In this document: positions 1 through 8,900 of the stretch, one piece after another | Layout of the letters: every line of letters starts with the position of its first letter | Position numbering within the stretch: the first letter of the stretch is position 1 | Source: Bin80 sp965261255 | GTDB lineage: Bacteria > Bacteroidota > Rhodothermia > Rhodothermales > Bin80 | DNA length: 64,000 bases | Assembly (NCBI GenBank): GCA_965261255.1 | Contig: CBDHCQ010000004.1 | Location: 186,001-250,000 of the forward strand | Direction: 5' to 3' | Made by a program: the position numbers and the translations under genes | The notes under the pieces: generated by a model | The model's database searches: none | Told to the model about the DNA's origin: nothing | Seen by the model: only the letters and a program-made list of their open reading frames with translations

Positions 1-1
1 T

Positions 2-3000
2 CCCGTACTGGTGGTTGGGTCACGCGAACCAGTTAGCTTGGCGCTACTACGCGGATTAATTCAGGGCACGGAATCATTCCTTGAATCTTTCGCTCGGTAT
101 CGGGGAAAACCCAGCAAAAAGGTAGCTACTTGTCGCAGTGAACTAGAAGACATCATTCGTGAAGCAAAAGCGGTCACATCTTCGGATGTCAGCGACGCAA
201 TCGTAGTTGATCTGTATCAGCGAACAGCAGCAACAGTAAATACTGCAACTAACGGAGGGCTTCTCCTAATTATTGACGAGTTGGGGAAGCTGCTTGAATA
301 TGCTGCTCTCTACCCCGACCGCAGCGATCTCTACGTACTTCAAGGCTTAATTGAACGGGCCTCACGAGAAGGCGATTCGTCGGACGCGGCTTCGCCGTTA
401 CTCGTTTTTTCAATTTCTCATCAAGCATTCGATCGTTACGCTGGACGCATGTCTCGAGTACAGCGTGACGAGTGGCGTAAAGTTCAGGGGCGCTTCGAGG
501 ATTTTGCATTTGTAGAACCGATTAGCGAGACATTGCGACTTTTGGCTCGTGCCATAAATGTAGACGATCAGGATCGACTTCCTGAAGATGGTATAGCTGT
601 CATTGATGAATTGCTTGATACAGATATCCTACGATCAAAAGGTTATCGTGCACAGGTCCGCCAACATCTAGCCGATGCTCTCCCGTTGCACCCGGCCGTC
701 AGCCTCATCGTTGGCCCATTGTTTCGTCGCCTAGCACAAAACAAGCGCTCTCTCTTTGCTTTTCTTGCTTCCGGTGAACCAAACAGCTTTCTTGATACAT
801 TCGCGAAGCAGGCCTCGGAAGCTACCATTCCGGTCCCATCAAATAGTGATCAAATCCCACTGCCGCGCTACCGTCTTGATCATCTTTATGACTACCTTAT
901 CGGGGCGGTTGGAATCGCACTTTTCAGTGAACGGATGGGGAGACTCTGGGCCGAAACAGAAGCGGCCCTTGCAAGACTCGAATCTCCGAGTGAGCTTACT
1001 GTGCGGTGTATCAAGCAGATTGCCCTTCTCGGCTATGCAGGTCCACTTGCTGGACTCCCACCCACAACCCAAGTGCTTCGTGCTACAGCTGACGCCCCTC
1101 CTGAGCAGGTAAACGAAATCCTTGACTTGCTCAAAGAAGAACGATTGATAACATACCGCCCATTCAAAGACGAATATCACATCTGGCAGGGTAGTGATTT
1201 TGATCTTGACGCGGCTCTGCAAGAAGCCCGTACGCATTTGCCCGCGCGAACGCCTCTAGCTACACTTTTGGCCAATATTTTGCCTCCCATACCAATAGTG
1301 GCTCGCCGCCATTCCTTCCGTACTGGAACCACACGCGTTTTTGAGGTGCTTTATGCTTCGGACGAAACTTGGATGTCCCATTTACAGAATCCCCATAAGT
1401 GCGGAGATGGGCGTATTATTTACGTCCTACCTGAGAATGACGGAGAGATAAATGCTTTGCTTACCACAATTCAAGAACTCGCAGATGATTCATTAACCCT
1501 TTTAGCCGTACCCGATGGTGCGGCAGCAATCCGCGAGATCGTTCGAGAACTCGCTTGCCTCCAGTGGATACGCAAAAACTCGGATGAACTACAAGGGGAC
1601 GAGGTTGCCCGCCAAGAGATAGATCAGCAAATAGCCGATCTGACTATTTACGTCGAACATCGGCTTGCTTCATTACTTACGGACGACGAGGGTAACACTC
1701 CATGTCTCTGGATATATCAGCGTGAACGGTTCCGCTTTCAGGATGAACGATCCTTACAGGACAGGCTGAGCCAGATTTGTGATAACATCTTTTCTGATGC
1801 ACCAGAAATCTGGAATGAACTACTTAATCGCCGCAAGCCTTCGCCAAGTGCTGTTAAAGGCCTGAAGCAGTTGCTTATGGCAATGCTTCGGCATGATACC
1901 AAGTACAGGTTGAACATCGAGAAATACCCGGCCGAGTACGGGATGTACGCCTCAATACTACAAGCTACTGGAATCCATCGCTCGCTGGGTGACGATTCTG
2001 AACATTGGCATTTTGCCAAGCCCATCTCCCCCGGATATCCTGGATGCATTGCGGTGTGGAGTGAAATTACGGATTCACTCCAAGCGGCAAGTGGGCAACG
2101 CGTGTCGGTGCAACAACTTTATGATAAACTTAGCATTCCCCCCTATGGGGTACGCGAAGGACTGATTCCTGTTTTTTTGTTTGCTGTTTATAAGTCTGCT
2201 CAAGACGAGGTTGCCTTTTATGAAAATGGCACTTTTGTCCGCGGCATTGATTTTCAGACGATTGAGCGCTTCTTGAAGAGCCCCCATAAATTCGAAATGC
2301 AGTGGGTGGAAATCAAAGGATCAAGAGCTGAGTTACTTCAATACCTCGCACCACTGGTTGGTTTATCGGCATCGGTTAAACAGCCATTACCTTTCGTGCT
2401 ACGTATTCTGAAACGTATCCACGGTTTACCGCCGTATGTGCGTAGGACTGCTACACTTTCGCAGAAAGCATTGAATGTTCGTGAGGCGTTGGATCGCGCC
2501 GTGGAACCAACCACCTTACTCTTTGAAGATCTTCCAGAAGCTTGTGGTGTCCCTTCTTTTCTAGATAATGCTGAGAATTCCCCAAGTGAAGTACAGAGTT
2601 TTACCGAGCACCTTCGGGGGGCACTACGAGAACTCAACGGGGCCTATGATGCACTCATGGCCGACCTTCAAACTCAGATTGCATCGGTTTTTCATCTTCA
2701 GTCCAAAACATCAGATGACCGCCGCCAAGAACTCGCCAAGCGAGCTCGGCTCCTACTTCCGTACGCAAGTAATACGAAGTTAAAAGCCTTTCTTGTACGC
2801 GCATCGGATGAGGTCTTAGACACTCAGGGATGGTACGAATCCCTATCTTCCCTTTTGGCGAATCGGCCTCCAGTTCAATGGAGGGACGAAGATATTTCTC
2901 TCTTTAGTAATTCACTCCGCGAAGTATCTCGTCGTTTCTCAACGCTTGAACCTATCGCCTTTGATTTAGAACAAGGGGCGGTCCAACAGTCAGCATATGA

Positions 3001-3241
3001 TGCAGATTCGCCTACAGTAAAACGAGTTCGATTAAGTGTCACAGTTCAATACGAGGATGAACATGAGCAAGTGATCAGTATCCATCCCGAAGATATTAAC
3101 CTAATTGAGCAGCTATACCAGAGACTACGAAGTGAAATCAATAAAGAAGATGTCACGCTTGAGACGAAAATAGCGGCACTAGCTCAGCTATCAAATAAAT
3201 TGCTCACTCAACGTAAAGCGATCAATGAATCCCGCGAGTAA
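2..3241 (+). CDS. Large P-loop ATPase of a DNA-modification/defence island (5' end outside window)
   Basis: The reading frame is open from base 2, so the true start lies upstream; the GTG at 11 is only the first in-frame start-like codon. The visible 1,080 or so residues contain a Walker B-like stretch, LLLIIDELGKLLEYAA, near residue 85, and a region soon after (LLVFSISHQAF) resembling a sensor segment of STAND/BrxC-like ATPases. The Walker A loop is not seen and is expected just upstream, because the first residues (PVLVVGSREPVSLALL) look like the strand and helix that follow it. The long C-terminal part has no recognisable domain. It overlaps the next gene, a DndC/PAPS-reductase-like enzyme, by 17 bp, so the two are probably co-translated. 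A role in nucleic-acid modification or sensing is inferred from that partner only; the family name is not certain. Confidence 0.8.
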   Translation, partial: PVLVVGSREPVSLALLRGLIQGTESFLESFARYRGKPSKKVATCRSELEDIIREAKAVTSSDVSDAIVVDLYQRTAATVNTATNGGLLLIIDELGKLLEYAALYPDRSDLYVLQGLIERASREGDSSDAASPLLVFSISHQAFDRYAGRMSRVQRDEWRKVQGRFEDFAFVEPISETLRLLARAINVDDQDRLPEDGIAVIDELLDTDILRSKGYRAQVRQHLADALPLHPAVSLIVGPLFRRLAQNKRSLFAFLASGEPNSFLDTFAKQASEATIPVPSNSDQIPLPRYRLDHLYDYLIGAVGIALFSERMGRLWAETEAALARLESPSELTVRCIKQIALLGYAGPLAGLPPTTQVLRATADAPPEQVNEILDLLKEERLITYRPFKDEYHIWQGSDFDLDAALQEARTHLPARTPLATLLANILPPIPIVARRHSFRTGTTRVFEVLYASDETWMSHLQNPHKCGDGRIIYVLPENDGEINALLTTIQELADDSLTLLAVPDGAAAIREIVRELACLQWIRKNSDELQGDEVARQEIDQQIADLTIYVEHRLASLLTDDEGNTPCLWIYQRERFRFQDERSLQDRLSQICDNIFSDAPEIWNELLNRRKPSPSAVKGLKQLLMAMLRHDTKYRLNIEKYPAEYGMYASILQATGIHRSLGDDSEHWHFAKPISPGYPGCIAVWSEITDSLQAASGQRVSVQQLYDKLSIPPYGVREGLIPVFLFAVYKSAQDEVAFYENGTFVRGIDFQTIERFLKSPHKFEMQWVEIKGSRAELLQYLAPLVGLSASVKQPLPFVLRILKRIHGLPPYVRRTATLSQKALNVREALDRAVEPTTLLFEDLPEACGVPSFLDNAENSPSEVQSFTEHLRGALRELNGAYDALMADLQTQIASVFHLQSKTSDDRRQELAKRARLLLPYASNTKLKAFLVRASDEVLDTQGWYESLSSLLANRPPVQWRDEDISLFSNSLREVSRRFSTLEPIAFDLEQGAVQQSAYDADSPTVKRVRLSVTVQYEDEHEQVISIHPEDINLIEQLYQRLRSEINKEDVTLETKIAALAQLSNKLLTQRKAINESRE

Positions 3242-4169
3242 ACCAAGGCAAATAGTCGCGTTTAGTGGGGGCAAGGACAGTAGCGCACTTGCCATTTATC
3301 TTCATGATCCTGAGCGTTGGCGAAAAGTTCTTGGCAAACCAAGCGCACCCGACCGACCACCTCTCACTAAGGCGGAATATGTCTTCTGTGATACCGGCAC
3401 TGAACTAACGGAGACATATGACTATCTTGATCGTCTTGAAGCATATCTCGGGAGCCCGATTCATCGACTTCGAGCCAGCGTACCGCCGAGTCGACCAGGC
3501 GAACCAGACAAGACTCCCTTTGATCACTATCTCGAACTTTATGGTGGATTCCTTCCAAGCCCAAACGTCCGCTGGTGCACGCGCTTGCTCAAGTTAAAGC
3601 CATTTGAAGACTACATTGGTGAAAGTCCGGTGATCAGCTACGTAGGTATTCGGGCGGATGAGGGAGAATGGCGAGTGGATCGAAAAACAAGACGTAAGTA
3701 TTTCCAGCATCGCAAAGGCTACATTAGCACTAAATCCAATATCACAACTGTTTTTCCGTTTATTGAAGATGGGCTCGTTAAAGCCGATATATATCGGATC
3801 CTTGAAGACAGCGGCGTTGGTTATCCCGAATACTATCATTGGCGCTCACGGAGTGGGTGTTATTTTTGTTTTTTTCAGCGAAAAAGCGAGTGGGTAGGTC
3901 TCCTGGAAAATCATCCAGATCTGTATGAGCAGGCCAAGGCTTACGAGAAGATTGACATAGTAGGGGGTGAGCGCTTCACTTGGTCAGATGACGAATCACT
4001 TGAAGAACTTGCAGAACCAGAACGCATTGCTGATATCAAGCACCGCACCAAAAAACGTGAAGAGCAGCTACGCAGCAATCGAACCAATTTGACACTTATG
4101 GAGCAATTTTTTGACGAGGTGCGCGATTTAGAGGATAGCAATTCCGGGTGCAATATCTGCCACCTGTGA
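3225..4169 (+). CDS. PAPS-reductase/DndC-like PP-loop enzyme
   Basis: A 314-residue PP-loop ATP pyrophosphatase of the phosphoadenosine phosphosulfate reductase superfamily. The adenylating loop SGGKDSSAL is at residues 14-22, and a GIRADE motif at 141-146 fits the family. Cysteines at 118 (RWCTR), 212 and 215 (CYFC), plus 309 and 312 at the extreme C-terminus (CNIC), could hold an iron-sulfur cluster as in DndC, where the enzyme activates the DNA backbone for sulfur insertion. It is shorter than typical DndC (about 500 aa). The start overlaps the upstream ATPase gene by 17 bp. Beside a DptFGH-like restriction trio, a role in DNA sulfur modification or a related backbone/base modification is a reasonable inference, but DndB, DndD and DndE homologues are not visible here, so it could also belong to a BREX-like or other system. 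Confidence 0.85.
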   Translation: MNPASKPRQIVAFSGGKDSSALAIYLHDPERWRKVLGKPSAPDRPPLTKAEYVFCDTGTELTETYDYLDRLEAYLGSPIHRLRASVPPSRPGEPDKTPFDHYLELYGGFLPSPNVRWCTRLLKLKPFEDYIGESPVISYVGIRADEGEWRVDRKTRRKYFQHRKGYISTKSNITTVFPFIEDGLVKADIYRILEDSGVGYPEYYHWRSRSGCYFCFFQRKSEWVGLLENHPDLYEQAKAYEKIDIVGGERFTWSDDESLEELAEPERIADIKHRTKKREEQLRSNRTNLTLMEQFFDEVRDLEDSNSGCNICHL

Positions 4170-4640
4170 CCAAGTCATACGTTAGTAGTAGTCTTCACTT
4201 TGATCCCGAGAAGTGCATAGACCTGCTGCTTAGGGGTTGGCTTGTCAATTGCAACACTGGGCATAGCAAATCGATACTTTCTACGATAGGCCGCCAGCTA
4301 ATTGATTACTCTAATCAATGGTCAGACCAGTACAAGTAATCAAGCTGATTTAGGCGCTTATGTATTTAAGTGAAGACGGCTGCATGTTGTACACTGTACA
4401 ATAACTGCCTCGATTTCGCCCTACTTTCTAAGTCTGTGGTTGCGGGTTACGTTCTTTACTCTTCTCGCCCGTAATAAATTGCCGTGCCACTTCCAGCACC
4501 GTTATCCCTGCATAGCGCGGGTTCGGGCCGGTCTGACGGTCTAATCTGCGAACTTTCCTCTTTACTTGGGATTTGTCCCGTCCTACTATACCAGGGAATT
4601 ATATGCGTTAGTGTACACCTGTGAAGCATTAGGAATACAT
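4170..4640. other. Intergenic region between converging defence gene sets
   Basis: About 470 bases between the PAPS-reductase-like gene (+) and the 276-residue gene (-). No convincing intact gene. On the - strand 4428-4598 is open for about 56 codons without a start. It reads as a basic peptide containing KRKVRRLDRQTGPNPRYAG and VLEVARQFITGEKSKE and ends in TAG, which looks like the C-terminal relic of a lost protein. I see no clear terminator, although transcription from both sides converges here. Confidence 0.4.
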
Positions 4641-5471
4641 TTATTTTGGCTCATTCAACGGACAGTCGCCTTTATGCCGTGCAACAATATGACTAGGAAT
4701 TCTACGATGATCAAGCACGGGCAATCTTCTGTCGGCGTCAGTCGCACCATTCTTGATCATAAAGGCTAGCAACGTGTCTCTGACATACGTTAGCGCGTAC
4801 CAAGGGATTTGAGCCAGTTTTTCGTAATCGGGGTCTTTGGCGTGTCGGATTGGATCTGCATGCTGTTGAATCAGTGTGTAGATCGCACAATGGTTAGTCC
4901 CAAGTGACTCGTGCATTTTATTCCAATTCCCATCAAAATGCTGACACAGGGCATCGAGTGCCCTATAGCAGTGAAAGGGGGCGTCAGCAGACCATTTCAG
5001 GGCTGTTGAATAGTCGATTACTGCCTTTCTGAACCAATCATTACGAAAAGCCAATAATACTATATCCTTGTTGATCCCGTCGTGATGCTCAATTTTCAGA
5101 GTTTGCGCCTCGTGGCCGAAAGTAAATCGAGGGCCTAGTTCGCGCTCAATGAAAGTTTCGTCACAAATATTTGAAAGACGAACCGAATAATTCCCGCCTT
5201 CCTGGAAGGAAACCGTCGATAGAATTGTGTCAGCCAAGAGTTGCGCAATCTGCATAACCCTAGCCCTGACGGCCCTTATATCGGTTTCTTCATGCACACT
5301 CAGGCCCTCTAGAATCACGTGCACCTCTGAATTGTCAACTTCCACTTTTGACGTGCAGTAAACCCCTCCGCTTGCGTCAGGAAGTCTAATGCCTTCTAGG
5401 TTTGCGGTTAAGTAGTGATCTTCTGGGTCCAATTTTCCTGAACACCTGAAAAATGGGGTAAGGGTTGACAT
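4641..5471 (-). CDS. Uncharacterised protein, possible HEPN-like C-terminal domain
   Basis: A 276-residue soluble protein with normal composition and no signal peptide. I do not recognise the N-terminal 130 residues. The C-terminal half is predicted helical and has a pattern that recalls HEPN/Abi-type domains: a helix around FRNDWFRKAVIDYSTALKW (142-160), then ALDALCQHF (171-179), then DPIRHAKDPDY (206-216), where R209-H210 could be a degenerate R-x-H-type motif. That reading is tentative. The ATG at 5471 lies one base after the TAG of the upstream 127-codon frame, so the two are probably translated together. It sits downstream of the DptH-like gene on the same strand, separated by that small gene and a gap of 126 bases, and may be an accessory or effector gene of the island. 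Confidence 0.7.
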   Translation of the reverse strand: MSTLTPFFRCSGKLDPEDHYLTANLEGIRLPDASGGVYCTSKVEVDNSEVHVILEGLSVHEETDIRAVRARVMQIAQLLADTILSTVSFQEGGNYSVRLSNICDETFIERELGPRFTFGHEAQTLKIEHHDGINKDIVLLAFRNDWFRKAVIDYSTALKWSADAPFHCYRALDALCQHFDGNWNKMHESLGTNHCAIYTLIQQHADPIRHAKDPDYEKLAQIPWYALTYVRDTLLAFMIKNGATDADRRLPVLDHRRIPSHIVARHKGDCPLNEPK

Positions 5472-5472
5472 T

Positions 5473-5856
5473 CTAGATTGTGGTGTCTACAGCTCCATTC
5501 ACGACCACAGGCTGATTGCTGTCCCTGAATCGCTTAATGTCAAACAATGTGCAAAATGGCCTCAAGTACTGTGCTAGCTCTGCGTCCCACTTGCCGGAAA
5601 TACCGTCCACCATTGGCCCTGCCATGGACATTGGCGGCATATTACTCGTATGGAAATTCGGGATGCCCCACTTCCTGGAGGAAGTGCGGCACAAAGACGT
5701 AATCACAGCTACTCTAGCCCAAAACCAGCCCACACTCAAGCAGAAAAAATTCAAGAAAGCCATGTCTGTCACAGGAGCATGGTCTTTCCTAGCTAGATTC
5801 GCACTCCAAATCATTGCCAACTGGGTCTGGTCGTATTCGCTTAAATGCATAAGCAC
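5473..5856 (-). CDS. Small protein of unknown function upstream of the HEPN-like gene
   Basis: A 127-codon frame that ends (TAG) one base before the ATG of the 276-residue gene; this tight spacing is the main support for its being real. One hydrophobic stretch around residues 34-55 (FLNFFCLSVGWFWARVAVI) could be a membrane segment. No recognised motif. A frame of 116 codons runs on the opposite strand across almost the same DNA, so coding status is not settled. A stretch near 5640-5690 faintly recalls the conserved core of ISAzo13 transposases when read in another frame, so an old transposase relic is an alternative. Confidence 0.5.
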   Translation of the reverse strand: MLMHLSEYDQTQLAMIWSANLARKDHAPVTDMAFLNFFCLSVGWFWARVAVITSLCRTSSRKWGIPNFHTSNMPPMSMAGPMVDGISGKWDAELAQYLRPFCTLFDIKRFRDSNQPVVVNGAVDTTI

Positions 5857-5982
5857 CCTAACTTAACTATAGCAACAGGTTTGAATCCACGCACGGCAAT
5901 TGCACAGCTACTCGTCCAAAATGAGTCACATAGCACAGATTCAGTCACTGGCATAATTGCTAGAGTTGGGGAATTTTACCCG

Positions 5983-8900
5983 CTAGGCGTCAGCAATCAA
6001 CGCTGCCAGTTCGGTTATTTCATCTTCATCTGCAAACGGAACTTGGGCTAACATAATCTTGGACTCACCCGAGAGCTTGGCGGCAAGATGACCTCGTCCA
6101 AGCAGACGTTCTGCTCCCGGCTCATCAAGAACTAGCATCGAGTTGCGCTTATCAGCGACCTTGAGAACAAGCCGGTTTGTTAGGTTCGCCCTGAGTTGCA
6201 TAGGCATAGCATCTTTATCAGGGCGCTGAGTAATGAGAACTAGATTAATCCCTGCAGCGCGTGCTTTCACACCAAGCCGACTAGCATTTAACTCAACGGC
6301 ATCACGATAATCGTCAATTAACATCCAGTCGGCAAGTTCATCATGAAACAACCATATTCGTGGCAGGCGCTCAGATGATGTAACTTTCTCGTTATACTTC
6401 GACAGTTTTGATACTCCCGCATCAGCCAGAAGGCGATTACGCCGTTCCATTTCTTCGACAAGTTCCTCCAATGCCTCAATCGCCTGATCTCGAGTGGTTA
6501 TAAGTTGTCCGTCAAGATGAGGCATGCGCCTCAACCAAGCAAAGTCAATTCCAGATTTTGGATCGATCATCTTGATGCGTGCATTGTCTGGTGAGTTTGT
6601 TGCACAGATATCAAGAAGCAAGCACTGAACAAGAACTCCTTTTCCGCTACCCGTTTCCCCTGCGATCAATGTGTGTGGACCATGCGGGTTAAGACCAGCA
6701 AATCCGTCTTCTACATTGAGATAAAGTAATTTCCCGTCTTCTTCACGCGCTCCCAGAAGAAGGCTTGAGTTTGTTTCTGGTGCACTCTGAGGAAGTTCTC
6801 TTTCGTGCCAAACATCTTTGAGGTGAAGAATGGCTCGCTTCGGACGCGCAACCATAACGATTACTTCCATGGCTGCAGGAATCACGTCGATAACCCTGAT
6901 GGCATGCGAAGTCAACAGTTCCTCACGACGGCGTGAGACCTTGGTAACTGTCATATCATCAGATCCCCTAAAACGTACTCGTACTGCGTTAGGGGTCAGC
7001 CGTGAACCTATAAAATTTGCTGTAAGACCATAACTCCGAAGCGCTCGCTGAAGAGTCAAGACGGTCTCTCTTTCCCATTTCTTGGCCTCTTCGTCATCCT
7101 CATTAACTCTCTCTCCGATCCATTCCGAGACACTAACAGGGAGTCGTGATTGTAGAGGGGTTGTTTCAGGCGTTGATGGCAATTTATGTTGCGGAACTTG
7201 GCCGGTATCAGCGGACTCAGTTGTAATTTCTTCCTTCGCGTCCCCTACGGGAGTATGTTTTGCTCTGGTAACTTCATCCAAATTTGTGCTTATGTGCGTA
7301 GAGACCAGTGCATTTTGCCAAACACTATGCGCGTTTTTTGCTGCTTCGTCATTCGCTGCCTTTCCGGCCGTAAATAACCTTAGCGCGGCCGCCACGCGAG
7401 ATTTATCAAGAATCTGCTGATAACAGTGGTCCATACGCTTGAGTGGTTCAAGTTCGATTACATCAACGTATTTGTTACTGTCATGCACGAATACATGGGA
7501 GAAACCGGTGAGGAAGATACGCACGTTGTCTTGCCTGACTTCATCTGACCATTTGTGTAAATTCCAGCCGTCAAATACAGTACTATCAAATTCTTGCATG
7601 CCGTCGATGATGAAATCTCCAATGCGGTGCAGCCATGAATCCCGGTCAATACGACTGTGCCTTGGATCAAGTGCTCGCCTCAGACGCGAGATGGTTTCTT
7701 CAAGTTGTTTCGCGGATTTTTTGGCCTGACCTTTGTAATCGTTAGATCCCACAAATTTCGCTTCAGAGATTGCTATTAGCAAAACATGCTCTCCATCTTC
7801 AATTCGGGGAGCGATTGCCATGATGTCAGCAATCTGCTCCTCACGCTGGCCAAACCACGATGCATAATCATCAAGGAAATACCATCCAATTGGAAGAGAA
7901 CGATCTCCAATACTGGATTTTATCGTTTCCATTGACAATACAAGGCCCATAAGCTCATTGGTATACCGACCATGGCGGGCAGCTCTCATTACGACAAGTC
8001 CAGACAGTTCAGTCGCAGCCTTGATCAATTTCTCAACTGGCATATCGCTATTGGAATCAAGGATACTAGGATCAATATCGTTGAGGCGTTTTCTTAGCAG
8101 AGTCTGGAGCAGTAGCTGACCTGAAGTCGTAGATACTGTAATGTTTCGATTAACATTGCGGTCATGAATGTGGCAAATAACCTGGATATCATTCCTAGCA
8201 AGAAGGTGTCGGTCAACAAGTTCATCGTAATTCACAACCCACTCGCCTATCCTATGTGCCTCTTTGAACACATTGCCGACCTCGCCATCAAAGAGATTGA
8301 CTTCTCTTGCCGGTATGACATTTCCACTGTGCGCATTTTCACCGTGAAGAAATGTCTGGATCGCATTAAGATAAATTTGTCCAGCCCAGGGCTGCTTAGG
8401 AGCAGACAGGTACACGACAGTGGATGTGTCCAGTGCGCTTGCTGGTCTACGGCGGGACCATCTGATTGGAACATGTTCAAGGAAATCTACATAATCCTCC
8501 AAAGGTGCCCTTTTCCAGACGATACGAGCATTAGTCGCAACGACATCCCGAAGAGCAACGAGATCAGCCGCTCTCGTCTTCTCATAGCCGGAAAGATCAC
8601 GGGCGTTTAGGAAACCCACCCTTAGGCGCGATAGAAAATTTCTCGCGGCTTCGCTGGCCATGATTGAGCCGGAATCGTCTCCGACAGCAACGTTTTGTTG
8701 CTCGTAGATCTTTCTCATTCGCCTAGGGTCAGAATGCGTTAGCAAAAGATCGCATTGCAGATCACTTTCCTGCTGGACTTTCTTCGAAAGCTCCTTTATC
8801 AAGGCGCTAGGCAAGGCGTTTGACTCCACATTATAGAGGACAACAGAGAAGTTATTCTGCTCATGTGGCAAGAGTTTTAGGAATTTTTCACCAATGGCTC

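Noticed and set aside
756..1237. Overlapping frames of 118 (+) and 132 (-) codons inside the large ATPase gene
   Set aside because: They lie fully inside a strongly coding frame and have no motif or neighbour support; shadows of the real gene.
5473..5856. Similarity of this stretch to an ISAzo13 transposase core in another frame (LGHPEFP-like, then a GRANGG stretch)
   Set aside because: The match is short, needs frame changes, and the flanking sequence does not continue the family pattern; kept only as a note.
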